Positions 31,336-43,607 are shown, counted from the first letter of the stretch. The stretch: DNA of 64,000 nt from Xenia sp. Carnegie-2017 (GCF_021976095.1 NW_025813493.1:2815953-2879952), one strand, 5' to 3'. Notes: generated from the letters alone by a model not told the origin. Program-made: numbers and translations.

Positions 31336-31649
31336 AAAGAAACCTAGAAACAGCACTACCACATACAACCCAGCACCCTGCAAGTCTGGGGTTGCCGATA
31401 TGATTTACAATTATACCATTTATAATTGGTTGCAGTCTTCTGCAACGCATACAAAACGCGACCGTCATTTTCACTTGACTATGTTTTAGTTTGATGTGTT
31501 ATGTTCACCAAGCTTATCTGATTTTATAAATTTTATCCGCGGCTTTGATTGCCAAATCAATAGTATTAATACCGAATGGAAGCGCACTATTCAAACCTCT
31601 TATTCTTCCTCCTTTTTTATCCAGAAGTTCACTTTTAGAAAGAAACTAG

Positions 31650-31771
31650 AAGACGCCTCTGTCACAGACTCGGTAGCGCCCCGTGAGCCTAAATTGGTTT
31701 TTTGTATATTCGATTTTTCCTTTGACAACAAGTTGTTGTTTCTAAAAGTACAAACAGTAAGCGATGGCCAT
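31650..31771 (-). pseudogene. Polinton copy 2: small zinc-ribbon-like ORF
   Basis: Same place, TATA box and CATCAGACTAA motif as in copy 1; reads MAIAYCLY at the start. Confidence 0.4.
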
Positions 31772-31834
31772 CTCTATATAATATACAAAAATTTAGTCTG
31801 ATGTGAAAAATGCATCACGATGTTAATTATTAGC

Positions 31835-32190
31835 GCGCTCTTAGAGTTTATCTAGCAAAACGTTTTACAATACACATAATGGAGCGCCGATCTTGTATCT
31901 CGTTACAAGAATAGCAAACAACAAGTTTTGACCGTTCCATTCACTTTTAACTACGTCAGATGGTGGAAGGCCGAAGCTGTCAAAGTAATCTACGCAGAAC
32001 TAATCAGCAAAGGCGCAAATCCAGTGAGTCCTACCTCCATCAAGAAAGTCTTGTATGTTGATTATAACACTTTCTTCAGCTTAAAGAGGCTCTTTAGGAA
32101 GCATGTCTTTTGAAAACACTCCCTTAAAACCTTTAGCTACTGCTTTTAGATTACCACTTACTATACGATTGATATCTTTGTTTGATAGCG
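31835..32190 (-). pseudogene. PRO: Polinton copy 2: adenain-type protease
   Basis: THWI-type and YFDSFGLPPSDVV region recognisable; the C-terminal part is poorly kept. Confidence 0.65.
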
Positions 32191-32211
32191 GCTTCCACTT
32201 CCTCTTCCGCG

Positions 32212-32924
32212 TCACCGCGTCCCGGGAAGGAATACTCCTTCCCCCGACGTTCCTAATCGAAGGGTTTTTCCTAGGACGGGCGCTACGATGGGAGCAGCTA
32301 CACCTGTAAGCAAAGAAACAAGGAATCCACCTTTTTGCGCGCTCGTCATGGCTGTAATCTGACTCTTAGACAATTTTAGATCGATTCCAGATCCTTTGGA
32401 TCTTGCACCCATTATTCGCTTGATCTGTGTATTAGTAAGCATAAGCATATCAGGACCTTCAAGAGCGCTGTTGGCAATTCGCAAAGTTATTCCTCTTTTG
32501 TCTCTAACTGCTTTTGCCAAGGTAGTTTTCTGATCTTTTGAAAGTTTAACACCGTGAACTGTGTATCAAGAACTTCCTTTCTTACCAGAGCTAGTACCGA
32601 AAACAAAAAGACTGTTATTATACTCAGGTCCATTAAATGGTGTGATACCTCTTCTTCTAACTATACCACTACCAGCAACTGCTTTTGCGTGCTCCCGGGG
32701 ATAGCACCTGATATAGCTGCTAGGCCTAGAGACGGTAACACTTTTGGTATGAGTTTAATGACCGTAGGTATGAGTTTTCCAACAAGATTTCCAATAAAGC
32801 TACCACCTTCTATACTTCTTGACCCAGGAAGATAAATACCAGCGCCTTTAAACTCCTGAGTGATTACTCGCTCCATGGCGGGTCTGAGAGCTTTAACCAA
32901 TATTGCGTTATCAATGTCCGACAT
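32212..32924 (-). pseudogene. Polinton copy 2: PX-like hydrophobic minor structural protein
   Basis: MSDIDNAILVKALRPAMERV start, GGSFIGNLVGKLIPTVIKLI, and the C-terminal NTQIKRIMGARSKGSGIDL part. Confidence 0.55.
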
Positions 32925-33067
32925 TTTTGTGCATTTGCAAAACCATTTGCGTATATAAACAGTCGAAAAATTTTTATTTTTTTCAATTTCTAATTAATTC
33001 TGGTGCAACGTAATCGGATTAAACGTAGCATATCACATCAGAATAATCATCACATCAGACTAAGAGA

Positions 33068-34502
33068 CTAAACCAATATGTCCACTTTACTGTTAATCGC
33101 ATTGAGCCGAAGAAAACGCTCCCTAAGCACGAAGCAGTACACGTGGTACGCCTGTTCACCACCAGCATTAATAGCACTATTAAAAGGGGCACCTAAGATC
33201 CAACGAACATCAATTTTTGCCGGAGCTTTTTCAAAGCTTCAGGATGAAGACTAACGTCAAAGTGGTAAATAGGAAAGAGGTTTGCGAAGTCTCCTAAGTT
33301 TACTTGAGAGCCTGTATCCGGGTCGTTGTATTTCATCACAGCGTCTTGGAATATCATGTAAGCTCTGCTGTAATTTCTTTCAGCAGCTGTGTAATTGACT
33401 TCAAGCTCTTCTTCAGGATACTTGTGATTCTTATTAATCCGCACATGAATCTGAAGCAAATTAGCATTATCAAAGACATGTATAGTTTGTTCTTGATTTT
33501 CTGAGCGCTCTGCATCTTGGAACGGTATGAAGATGTGTGTTGGTAGCTCTTCACTTCCGTTCGTCGTCACACGCCATAAGACGGTGGTTTGACCTCTGGT
33601 GTATCTCTCTCGGTAAATATGACCTTGCTCAAAGTATAGCATGCGTGTGTAACCAGCAACCAACTTGCTTTCTATCATAGTTTGAACTTCGATCGAAAGT
33701 CTGATGAAAGGAACCCAGAGCGAAAGATGTTTTATCTGAAATTTTCCAGCATCTACCCTATTTGCTCTATGAAGCGAGTTTTCAGCAGAAGCGCGAGTGA
33801 GATTCAGATTGAACTTTATACCTATGAAAGCTGAATCAATATCTTTGGCGAAGCCTAGGATGTCAGCGAGGAGAAGCATCATGGTAACGTCTTTGGCGCC
33901 CATGCAGAGCTGGCGGCGACTGGCGAAACCAATGTTGAAGTTAGGGTTCTCTGTTGAGTTGAGGTAAAGTTAGCCCGGAAGTTGCCGCCATTCAAAGCGA
34001 CAACGTTACCTACAATAGCAGCAGGAAGCAACTGAGCGTTAGTTCTGTTTACATGCTTATTGGAAACAGCCCCACTGGTAGCTCTACTGTCGCGGTACCA
34101 GAAAGCACTCGTGGCTGTGCTCCTGGACGAATCATCCGAATAAGTTACAAACCGCATGATCATGTTGACAGTTGAAGCATACTGACTTATTTCTTCAACG
34201 GTCTTGTTATTAACCTGGATCTGGACCGTCTCAAACAGGCTCCAGCCACCATTTGCCAGAGCGACATTGTCGGCGGCATCATAATTCGTGCCCTCGTTCT
34301 TTAACATGCGATCTCGAACTTCAAGAACCGCTCTGTGAAGCCATATAAGCTGGTAAACGTTCTCAATGTCAATATTGATATTCTTATTATCGAAATTTGG
34401 ATCGCGGGGAAGAACTCTTTTGTACTGCAGACGCTCAAGAGAGCGGTCAACGATGGGCTCGTTAAAGAGTCGAAGTGCTGGGAATATCATGTCCGTAGCC
34501 AT
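33068..34502 (-). pseudogene. MCP: Polinton copy 2: major capsid protein
   Basis: Long open parts at 33193-33903 and 33879-34565 show LHRAVLEVRDRM, ANGGWSLFETVQIQVNN, STATSAFWYRDSRATS and, in the second half, FEQGHIYRERYTRGQTTVLW. Broken in few places. Confidence 0.75.
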
Positions 34503-34604
34503 TGTTATGATAGTTTGTAAGTCGTACAGTATATATATTATAAAAACTTTGCGTTTGCCCATCATCAGACCGATGTAGTTTAATTATTATTTCTGATATT
34601 TAAG

Positions 34605-35188
34605 CATATGTCATGCCGTTACCTTACACGAGGTTGCTTAGAGTACATAATTCTCGAGAAGTCAGCTGTTGCTTAGCAAGGCTTTCAGCGCGCGATACTA
34701 GAGCTTTTCTAGCTTCAGAAGTCCCAACCAGCTCATTAAGTTTAGATCTAGCTTCTTTCGTTAAAAAGCAGTGCGAGCACTTTTAGTGCGCGTTTTTGCA
34801 GTACTTATACCAGCTTCAGCCCCAGCACGAGCCAATGCAGATGCACTTGATTTAGCTTTTCTTGCCACTCCTTTAACGTCTCCGTGGGCGAGATCGGCAA
34901 CAAGACTGCTTACGTTTTCAGGCGAGAACTGCTCTTTTGCAGTCGATATAACAGCCTCTTTGGCTGCTGTAGCCGTGTCACGAATTGCTTTTTACCAGCC
35001 GCCACGGCCACATTCTTAATTTTTGGAGCAAACTTACAAACGCGAGATCCTAAGGCTGTAGCTGCGGACTTCCCCGCACTGAATAGCGCACACTTTGCCT
35101 TACCAGCAAGGCCCACGAGGTTTCCCATCAATAACCCCCCGACAATTTTTTGACGAACTATACCACGTCTAATCATAGGAAATATCAT
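34605..35188 (-). pseudogene. Polinton copy 2: basic core-like protein
   Basis: MIFPMIRRGIVRQKIVGGLL start with Ala/Lys-rich sequence after it. Confidence 0.5.
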
Positions 35189-35267
35189 TTTGCCTAGTAT
35201 ATTATATATAGAAAATAAGCCCTTATGGCAACAGCTTCTGATACGGAATCCGCTTATGAGCGTGTAT

Positions 35268-35717
35268 GATCACATTTTTGGACGGATGTTTAAAGTGTAA
35301 GTTACTTGCTCCCCATTTAAATCAATCTTAATTCTTGTCTGATCAGTGATTTCCATTCTCACTTTATTAATAAGGCTAGTTTTTATGAGTGGTAAGTAGG
35401 TCGGTGGACTAAGACTTATTTCCAACAAACGTCCTGGTCCTCGGTTTGGAGTAAACGATTTAATAACATCACTAGGATTCCCGTTTACTATACTTGAACT
35501 AACAAGCGAGCACTGAGTATGGAGTTTCTGTACATCTGTAATGTTAATTCGATTCTGACTTAAAGTCTTTCCTCTAGTAATATCATCTCAACCAACAGCA
35601 AACCCAAGAATAGGGCCCATAGCCAATTTGAAAGTCATTCGCTTCTCCATCGTGCGCCGCAATGGCTCTTGTTGAGTCCATCTCAATGCTAATTTCGTCT
35701 TCTAATACTCCAGTCAT
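35268..35717 (-). pseudogene. mCP: Polinton copy 2: minor capsid protein, partial
   Basis: N-terminal MTGVLEDEISIEMDST and the C-terminal beta-strand region are present; the gene is shorter than in copies 1 and 3. Confidence 0.6.
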
Positions 35718-35769
35718 TATGGTTATATTGACAATGAACAATAGCTCTGTATAATATATAAGAAGAAAA

Positions 35770-36475
35770 TTTTTAACGCACGTATTTATTTCTAATTTTT
35801 CGGTAATAACTTTTCGATATCGCACTTTCGTCTAGCAGTTTTGTTAAAATCGCTTCAATATCGTTTTTCAACTCACGAGAGTCATTACCAGCCTCTACAG
35901 ACTTGCAGGAAAGGTGAAGGCGGTCGATAAGCTCTGATCGGCTATTATAATAGTGCACTCCAGTTCCTGTTCGTGTTGTTTTAAAGAGTCGTTTGGGGCG
36001 ACTTCTTCTTTTTTCTTTTAGAACATTGTAACGTTCGAGGTTTTTTTACATAGCTCTCGGTCAGCTGGAGAAGCCGTTCTTCTTGTAGACGGGCCGATAG
36101 ATTTTCCAAGATTTTCAAAATCTATGTCGTTTATATACTCACCAGCCTCCAACCGATCAAGCAAATTTGAATTCTCTATAGCCTTCCAAGATGGTTTGTC
36201 TTTTGTTAAAAGGACTAGATCATCTAGCCGTTGGGCAAGCTGCTGTTGAGTGTCCTCAACCGCTTGAGTGACTTCTTGCAACCCTTCAATTTCTTTGTCT
36301 TGTTTTTGTTAAAGCTTCTGCTACAGATTTTCAGCATTAACAATTGGTTCAGACACCCTTTCAAAGCATTTTCCTTCGTGCTGTCGAGACACTTTGAAAT
36401 CGACTTGGTGCCGCTTGAGTTCCGCGCGGTTTTTTACAAACTCTTGGACTAATTTTTCGCGCTCTTCCACAGATG
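35770..36475 (-). pseudogene. Polinton copy 2: helical/coiled-coil protein
   Basis: The most extended version of this gene: an N-terminal coiled coil (EEREKLVQEFVKNRAELKRH) precedes LQEVTQAVEDTQQQLAQRLD and the LIDRLHLSCKSVEAGN part. Unknown function. A TATA box (CTATATAATAGG, 36544-36557) lies between it and the divergent plus-strand gene. Confidence 0.5.
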
Positions 36476-36564
36476 CAACTGACCTGAAAATACTTGAAAT
36501 TCAATATCAAGATAGATGAAGATAGATAAATGTTTCTTATCTTACTATATAATAGGACAAAAAA

Positions 36565-37005
36565 ATGGACGACCCATATGGTGTAATGAAAAATTAAAAT
36601 CTACCTGAAATACAGTCGGTGCTAGCATCTATTGATTCACAATCTCAAGATAATAAACTGCATTTTACCCTGCAAGAGCCTGTTTCAAGTGGTACAGTGG
36701 AATCGGATGAAGAGTCGCTTGATACAGAAAAATCGTCTATAGATGCTTGCGAGAAGTCATTTGACTCTCATTTTAATAAGGTAAGAACGTATATAAAATC
36801 TGCTCTAAACACAAAATTCCATTCAACGAAATTCAATGCAACCTTGTTAGCCGTATGGCGGCTGATATGTCTTGGTCTACTGGAAAGCCTTTAAATTACC
36901 CCTCCTTCATAGCAAATTTCGTTCCGATTTGTCAAAAATACGACGCCTCGGGTTGGCCTGATGAAACCGTTGAAGCTATCTTCATCTTCCAAAATATAAA
37001 AGAGC
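36565..37005 (+). pseudogene. Polinton copy 2: orphan plus-strand protein
   Basis: Follows a TATA box; ATG reads MDDPYGVM. The shared part SVLASIDSQSQDNKLHFTL and SDEESLDTEKSS follows. Divergent from the helical-protein gene. Confidence 0.4.
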
Positions 37006-37043
37006 CAACAAGAATAAGTCTAATGATGTCTTCAAATAAGGGA

Positions 37044-37705
37044 TTACCAAATCGGGGCTACCAGAATTCCGTCAAAACGCTTCCGATAGTGAATAGGAAC
37101 CTCCTCTGCAGTACGATCGATTACAAAGTAGCCGTACTTCTTTTCAGTCGCTTCATGGTAAGCCGCCGCTAGCTGCTCTTTTGTAATACCATCAGCGTGG
37201 TCAGCTGCAATTTCTCTCACGTCGCGCTGGTAAAGAACTCTCATAAGCACAATACAGCCGGTATTTCGATGAATGTACTTGGGGAGGTCATATAGTTTTG
37301 CGCTAATTATATGGCTGTGACATTTTTATGTCAACTTGCTGAGAAATACTCTTTGATTGGGTTTCAGCTTTTTGAATCGAGCAGAATATCGTCAAAGACT
37401 ACTGTCTCTGTATAAGTGTCCAATTCCTCTACTGGAATTACATCAACAGGGTCTCTTAATTCAACACATGCTTCCAGGCCGATGCTTTCGTAGAACTCTG
37501 ATAGAATCAGATATTTTTCCTGGTCGCGACTTCTTGTGTAAATAGTTAATTTTGGGCAATCAAGCCAACACATGATGATGTTAATTAAAAGGTTCGTTTT
37601 ACTGGAATTAGTAGGGCCTACGAACAGATAATGGCTTTTGGGCATCATCCAATGGTGGCGCTTTGATTTTTTAGCGGTGGGTGTGTCGAAATTTATGAGT
37701 GCCAT
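37044..37705 (-). pseudogene. ATP: Polinton copy 2: packaging ATPase
   Basis: FVGPTNSSKTNLLINI (Walker A) and TVVFDDILLD (Walker B). Confidence 0.75.
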
Positions 37706-37798
37706 ATTATATCATATCACATCAGACTAATTATAACACATCAGACTAAAAGACCAATTTTTTCTGCATCTATATATAATCCTGCCAGAAAATGGAAA
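37706..37798. promoter_or_regulatory. Bidirectional promoter, Polinton copy 2
   Basis: ACATCAGACTAATTATAACA followed by another ACATCAGACTAA, then CTATATATAATCC. Confidence 0.5.
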
Positions 37799-38566
37799 TT
37801 GACAATTTCCCATGTAGCTCCTGTATCACCGAAAATCGTCCCTCTAGTCGAGCCAGTGGACGTTCCTAGGCCAGTACCACTGATATATCGTGGTTTAAAA
37901 CGTAAATATGAATACCAAGGAGTAGAAGACGTTCTTTCACCCCGTTTATCAATCGAAACGAGCAACTTTTGCCTTGTTCGCATTTTAAACATTGAGGCAG
38001 AGCTCCGCCAAGAGCGTGACATTCGTCATAAGCTGCGTAAGAAATACACGCGCATTACTTGGACACTCTACACCTTATCTGCTGCATCGAGTGCCTTTAA
38101 AGTCGTGACAGGAACTGGAGGTATTGCTCTCACTCTATCTGGTGTGGGCGCCCCGGCTGGGGCCGCTCTTGAAGCTTTTGCTGTCGCTGGCGGGTTGATC
38201 TCAGGTGTTGGGCGTGTTCTTTGTAAAAAGCTTGATAAAAAGGCTAAACAGCACGACCGCATAGCCCAAGCTGCTGCGACGATTCTGATGACTGTTGGTA
38301 ATATTACGTCACGTGCTCTCAGTGACAGCCGAGTCTCACATGAAGAGTTTGAACAGGTTATAGATCAAATGCGGCGTTTTAACGAGCGTAAACGCGTTAT
38401 TCAACATGAATTCGACGCTCCAAATAAGAAACAGGCTGTCGATGTAGCTTCTCTACTCAAAGAAATTAAAAAGACAAATAAGAACTTAGAGCGTGAAAAA
38501 GAAGAAGCTGTTGCCACCGCTGCTGAAAGAGCACGCCGTGAATGTGAAACTCAAGCTTTTAAATAA
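37799..38566 (+). CDS. Polinton copy 2: hydrophobic and coiled-coil protein, whole-looking frame
   Basis: A 255-residue open frame. N-terminal proline-rich part, helix with ILNIEAELRQERDIRHKLRK, hydrophobic segment (TLSGVGAPAGAALEAFAVAG), KKLDKKAKQHDRIAQAAATI, then RALSDSRVSHEEFEQVIDQM and a charged coiled coil (VASLLKEIKKTNKNLEREKE). The pattern 'two helices around a Gly/Ala membrane-like hairpin, then coiled coil' recurs in uncharacterised proteins near Polinton-like elements. The true start may lie a few bases upstream in another frame. Confidence 0.55.
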   Translation: MTISHVAPVSPKIVPLVEPVDVPRPVPLIYRGLKRKYEYQGVEDVLSPRLSIETSNFCLVRILNIEAELRQERDIRHKLRKKYTRITWTLYTLSAASSAFKVVTGTGGIALTLSGVGAPAGAALEAFAVAGGLISGVGRVLCKKLDKKAKQHDRIAQAAATILMTVGNITSRALSDSRVSHEEFEQVIDQMRRFNERKRVIQHEFDAPNKKQAVDVASLLKEIKKTNKNLEREKEEAVATAAERARRECETQAFK

Positions 38567-38735
38567 ATCACGGATCAGGCTGGAGGCTCGTCATAGATTT
38601 CTCTCGCGGTTAAACATAAATCTAGTAATTAATAAAAAAAATTTTCTATTATATAAAGTAAGTATATAAACCTCGCATCAAAATAAACATCGCATCAAAC
38701 TAAAAATCGCATCAAACTAACCGTCGCATCAAATA

Positions 38736-39571
38736 ATGGCAACATTAGTAATCAGTGGAACTGATGATGGTTATGGATCTGAAAAAGCAGGAGCATTAGG
38801 ACCTAGAGGACCAAGAGGAGTTAAGAGAGATAAAGGTGACACAGGAGCATCGGGGGCTCAAGGAGATACGGGTCCTAGAGGACCAAAGGGAGAAAAAGGT
38901 GATACAGGAGCTACATGGGCTAAAGGAGATACGGGTCTTCGAGGACCAAAAGGAGGGAAAGGTGATAAGGGTCCTTGTGGAGATGACAGAACTGATGGGA
39001 CCAATGGAAGTGATGGTGCGCCCGGGGCCACAGGAGCTCAAGGGCCTTAAGGACGTCAAGGACCTCAGGGACCTCAAGGACCTCAAGGGCAACAAGGCAT
39101 TAGAGGTCTAACAGTTCCAAGAGGAGAGCTGGGGTCTGCAGTGCCCGCGTGACCTCGAAGGACTCAAGAGCCTAAAGGAGATACTTAAGCCACAGGGCCT
39201 CAGGGGCCATCAGAACGTCAAGAATCTCAAGGACAGGCAGGAGCTGATTGGCTTAAAGGAGAGCAAGGAGATTAACTTGTTTTGAACTCTCCTAATGGAT
39301 TTTACCCCCCCAAGTATGAGCGAAGTAAATGTAACTTTAGTAACGTTTCCTACTGGAAAAACACTCGAAAATAATAAAATAGCATTATTAAACATTTAGT
39401 TTAAACGGTCTTAAAACGAGAGGTTAACATTAGATCTACTGTGTTTGAACAAAGTTGGGGGCCTTATGTTAGTTTTGTACATGATACCACTAACAAATTG
39501 ATGTCATATGTTAGTACAATACCCATTAACTGGACGCGAAGATATGAGGTTAACTATTTAGAGTTTTCTTA
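38736..39571 (+). pseudogene. Polinton copy 2: collagen-like fibre candidate
   Basis: Same organisation as in copy 1: MATLVISGTDDGYGSEK, Gly-X-Y triplets, C-terminal head ending EVNYLEFS. Three to four CGCATCAAA-type motifs precede the ATG. Confidence 0.65.
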
Positions 39572-39649
39572 ATTCTAAAACAATAAATTTTCACTTTATA
39601 TTTATAGTGTTTATCACTTCAGTTGAGTCTTGTCACACAAACACATAAA

Positions 39650-40330
39650 ATGTCTAACGCAGCTGAAACTTCGGTTCATGAATTTGAATCAACAAACGAT
39701 CTCTTTCGCCGAGCCGTAGAAGTATACTTACGACAAAATAAAGAGAAAAATTTTGAAAAATTCCAACTAGAAAATATTTCTAGGGCTGAAAATATAGTCA
39801 TATCTTCTTGGAACTATGCAGACGTAGATAAACCTACGCGTGAGGCTCTCGAAGCTTTGCTACGTCCGGCAAAAACTACCACGCCCGTCGTGTAAAACAT
39901 CATAGAAGACGTGAAAAACACAAAAAGCGACTAGAAATTGCAGTAGATGTGTACACTCAAGTTGGTACTTCAGTCACTGGAAAAAGAGGTTCAGATTGGA
40001 CCAATGTCGCGATGTGTGAAAAAAGGTGAAGAAGATTCTTCTACAATCACCATCGAAAACGCTGCACTCTACCGAATATCATTAAGTGGAAAATATTTTA
40101 AAAGTGCAGGAACGTTACGAGTACTTTAAAATCCTAGCAAATTACTTGTCTTAAGTGAAACAAAAACACATTGTGTTGGTGATATTAACTCTGAATTTAG
40201 CTATAGTGATTTTATAGATGTAGACTTACCTAAAGATGCAACATTAGTTGTTTAACAGATGGGAACTGCTGGAGTAATTATCACACTCACGATAGAAAGT
40301 ATAATACCCGAATATTCAACGGTTGTTTGA
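39650..40330 (+). pseudogene. Polinton copy 2: helical plus beta-rich protein
   Basis: Best copy of the N-terminus: MSNAAETSVHEFESTNDLFR followed by YLRQNKEKNFEKFQLENISR and NYADVDKPTREALEALL. The beta-rich part follows as in copy 1. Confidence 0.45.
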
Positions 40331-40761
40331 TGAAGATTTGCTACACGAAGCGCTAGATGATTCCGAAGGCTTTCCTTCATTATCTAGAACTGAATAAGAA
40401 CACTTCACTTTTGGCAAAGGGAGTGAACCGGCCGCCGGAGGCGTCTGAGTTTTAGTTTTTGGAGGAATTCCACTTAGAAACTGAAGTGCGTAATAGCGTA
40501 TTAACGCTGGGTCGCTCATATTTCCATACGTAGCTTCCTTACCTACAGAATTTGTTATAACAGGCGGTTTACTTTCTATTACGTCATTGAGCTTAATAGG
40601 CCTGCGCTTACAGGGTACCAAGGAGGTTCAGGTGGAGCAGTATTCGTACGCTTTCTTGATGTAGATGCTAGTGGTTGAAAAGCTTCAAGGAATGAGTTTA
40701 GAGCTCTTCCACTTACAACACCCTGTTTATATAGTTGCAGAATCTCTCTAAAAGTGTCCAT
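40316..40761 (-). pseudogene. Polinton copy 2: right-end ORF
   Basis: MDTFREILQLYKQGVVSGRA, LNSFLEAFQPLASTSRKR, proline-rich middle and SDPALIRYYALQFLSGIPPK. Compare the left-end ORF at 30956-31102. Confidence 0.5.
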
Positions 40762-40979
40762 CTCGATTCTATATAATATAAAAATATTCTTCTTCTAATT
40801 GTATCGTACCTGTTTGTATTGGCAGCCTGGTTTGTAATTTAAGATGTTCTTCTCTTTGTCTTATTATTATATTATTTAATTTTTTCTCTCTTTCTCTTTT
40901 TTTTTTGTTCTTGTCTTTTCATACGTACTCTTTTGGATTCACTATTCATCTTACCACGTACCCTTCTATACGCTGCTTC

Positions 40980-41182
40980 TAAATAAGGGGGATGGGCCAG
41001 CCGTCTTTGGCTCCTGCCGTTGTCCTGGGTTTGATCTTCGCTGTAATTATGCTAGCATATTTACAAGAAGTACGTAAGCAAGCTAGGGCTGGGGCGCTTA
41101 GATTTGTGTATACTCCTTCTCAAACTGTGAGGTGTGCTAGAAATGACGCTTTCTCAAGTTGAAGTTCGCCAGCTGCAACACT
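40980..41182 (-). repeat. Right terminal inverted repeat, Polinton copy 2
   Basis: Ends GCAACACT next to TTGATTTTCACAATTAACAC. Confidence 0.85.
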
Positions 41183-41233
41183 TTGATTTTCACAATTAAC
41201 ACATTTTGATTTTCTCTACATTAAGGAGGGGGA

Positions 41234-41271
41234 AGGGTTAGGGTTAGGGTAAAGGTTAAGGTTAGGTTTAA
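41234..41271 (+). repeat. Short interstitial TTAGGG-like tract, unit 3
   Basis: Two to three TTAGGG hexamers plus drifted copies, about 50 bases from the right end of Polinton copy 2. Confidence 0.7.
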
Positions 41272-43217
41272 CACTTCCCCGGAGGTTAGTAATCTAGCTA
41301 TGGCCCTGCTAACCTAGATACACCATATTAGACAGTCTTGAGTTTATTATTGGGTGGCTTTTGTAAACTAAGAATTCTGTAAACCCAAACTTTAAAAAGC
41401 ATTTTGACAGACATGCTTCCAGACCAAGTATCTCAAAACACTGACCGAAAAGCATGTTTTGCAGACCTAGTCCATTCTAGACCTCCTAGAATGAGTGCAC
41501 CTCAATAATATTACATCAAATATCTTCAACCAATGGATTGTAGCTTTATGAACTTATTCCAAGAACAGACAAATATGGCCGTTGTCCGATTACTCAGTAG
41601 GCTATGTAGGCTGAAGCTTACATTTCCGCGTTTTTAAAAGTCCTGTTCTCTTTAAACATAGTTTTTACTCTTTGCCATTCTAGATGAGATAAATGATCAA
41701 ATTTTCAATAATATATCCTGTTGGAAACTGTACGATATACTATTATAATGCTCTATGTATAGAACTCATAAAGTAGTGAGTTTATCTCTTTAAAATTTAA
41801 ATTTATTCTATAATGTTTACACTATGAGTAACAAAACTGAAGCAAAGGCAAAGGAGCATAAGCAACGGAAACGTCCTCAAAAGTTGTATCACTTAAAGTC
41901 CCACAAATTTTTCTAAGATTACAGGCCGCGCAATTAGTCATCCGCCGCTTAGTATGGGTGGTATGCACTGATAATGTTCATTCATACATATCTTGTTAAC
42001 TTTCGATGTAAGAAAATTAGGTTTTACTGTTAAGCATTCACTTCCTTTAAAAACCTAAATAAGCAATATTTTTAAGAGGTAAAATAAATAAGGTCAAAAA
42101 ATGTATGTAAATAATGGGTAATAACGTTTTTCAGTAGATGGCATTAAATTTCTACTGGGTTTAATAAAATTTCAAATGACTTTCTTACTATTTAATTTAA
42201 CGCTATTAAGTTAGACTGGAATTTTCTATTCAGACATAAAAAAATTTCATGTAAGCACACATTACAATGAAATTGACTTTATATTCTGAAATTGAGTGCA
42301 TTGAAAAACAGCATCCCCACTTCAAATGTAATTCACAGTAGTCAATAATATCCATATCTTACATGCAATGCTTGTGTTCTGTAGGTTTCCAGCGTGTGAA
42401 ACATGAAACAAGCAATTTTTAACAAATAATAATAATACCTAGTAATGATTTCATTCGCTTAAAAACACTTTTTCACAAAATTCAGTCGTTTATCCTATCA
42501 TAACACGACCTTGAGAAACTGAATTTTTAACATTTTCAATTTAAAGTATGTAAATAATGTGTAATAACGTTTTTCAGTAGATGGCATTAAATTTCTACTG
42601 GGTAATTTCTACTGAATAAAATTTTTATGACTTTTTTACTATTCAATTTAACGCTATTAGAGTTAGACTGGAATTTTCTAATCAGACATAAAAAAATTTC
42701 ATGTTAGCACAGATTACAATGAAATTGACTTTAATCTGGAAAATTAGGAAATGTTATTTGAAATGGGCATAAAAATGAGCTATATTTGATAGCTTAACTC
42801 AAGTTCATGCACATTTTGGTGCACTATTATTATAACCATCCATTTAAACACAAAGGTTTCCCCTTATGATTAAAATTTTAAGTGTTAGCCGGACTACATA
42901 AGCTTCACAATCAATTTCTTTTACAATTTCTATACAATTTTTTTAAGAATTTTAATCTATTATACTTTTCTCAGCAACTTGTGGCTACTCTACAAAACCT
43001 GCTGAAAGAGCCTCCTCATTCTTTAAAAACCCTTTAGGTATTGAAAGACTTGTTTTAAACAACGTCTGTCTGCAAAACACAATCCTGCCTGTTTAAGCAT
43101 TTTTAATCAGCTTTAACAGTTAAAAAGTGCATATTAAATATTTTATTCTATTCGTACAAATCATTCTGAAAACAATTACTTATTATTGTTGTCTTATTTA
43201 TTTTTTCATTCGTCTAG
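41272..43217. other. Intron-like DNA upstream of lectin exon 3
   Basis: Colinear with the other units, with an extra piece at about 42.28-42.54 kb flanked by two copies of the CAGTAGATGGCATTAAATTT segment. No exon recognised. Confidence 0.45.
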
Positions 43218-43607
43218 CAAGCTGTCCTTCTTATTGGTTGCATTTAGAATCATCTTGTTATTTCTTCAGTGCAAAAGTAGCAACATGGAATAAAGGAAGA
43301 AAACTTTGTCAACAGATGGGAGGAGATCTTGCTGTTCCAAAAAATAGTGCTGAGAATAATGCCATTTCCATTATCATCATGAAGGAACACTATGACAATC
43401 TATTTATTGGTTTGTATCGCAATAAAAGCGACAATCAATTTTACACAGTTCAAAATGGAAAGCCCAATTTCACATCATGGCATTGGAGAGAACCTGGTGT
43501 TTTAGAGGACTGCGTTTCAATTTCAATTCATATATACAGGTGGATGGACATTAGTTGTGGGCATCAACTTAACTTTATCTGTCAACGTGAGAGACGTAAT
43601 TTAAATT
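43218..43607 (+). CDS. C-type lectin-like domain exon, unit 3
   Basis: 390 bases, phase 1-1. SCYFFSAKVATWNKGRKLCQ, GGDLAVPKNSAENNA, LFIGLYRNKSDNQF, then SWHWREPGVLEDC and YRWMDISCGHQLNFICQ. The first binding loop reads EPG rather than EPN and the second WMD rather than WND, so this domain is intermediate between the degenerate units 1-2 and canonical unit 4. Confidence 0.85.

Larger units (their letters stand above)
30399..41182 (+). mobile_element. Polinton copy 2, broken, without a recognisable polymerase
   Basis: About 10.8 kb between both terminal inverted repeats. Parts: small Cys-rich ORF, left-end ORF, integrase fragment, zinc ribbon, protease, PX-like, major capsid, core-like, minor capsid, helical protein, orphan protein, ATPase, hydrophobic coiled-coil protein, collagen-like, beta-rich and right-end ORF. 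No DNA polymerase B and no LINE. About fifteen or more breaks by eye. Confidence 0.9.
23023..41200 (+). repeat. Tandem segmental unit 2
   Basis: Colinear with unit 1 from the TTAGGG-like tract through the lectin exon, EGF exon and Polinton copy 2 (about 18.2 kb). It differs in having a long stretch (about 27.0-29.4 kb) after the EGF exon that the other units lack, and only the outer edge of the THAP cassette. Confidence 0.85.
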
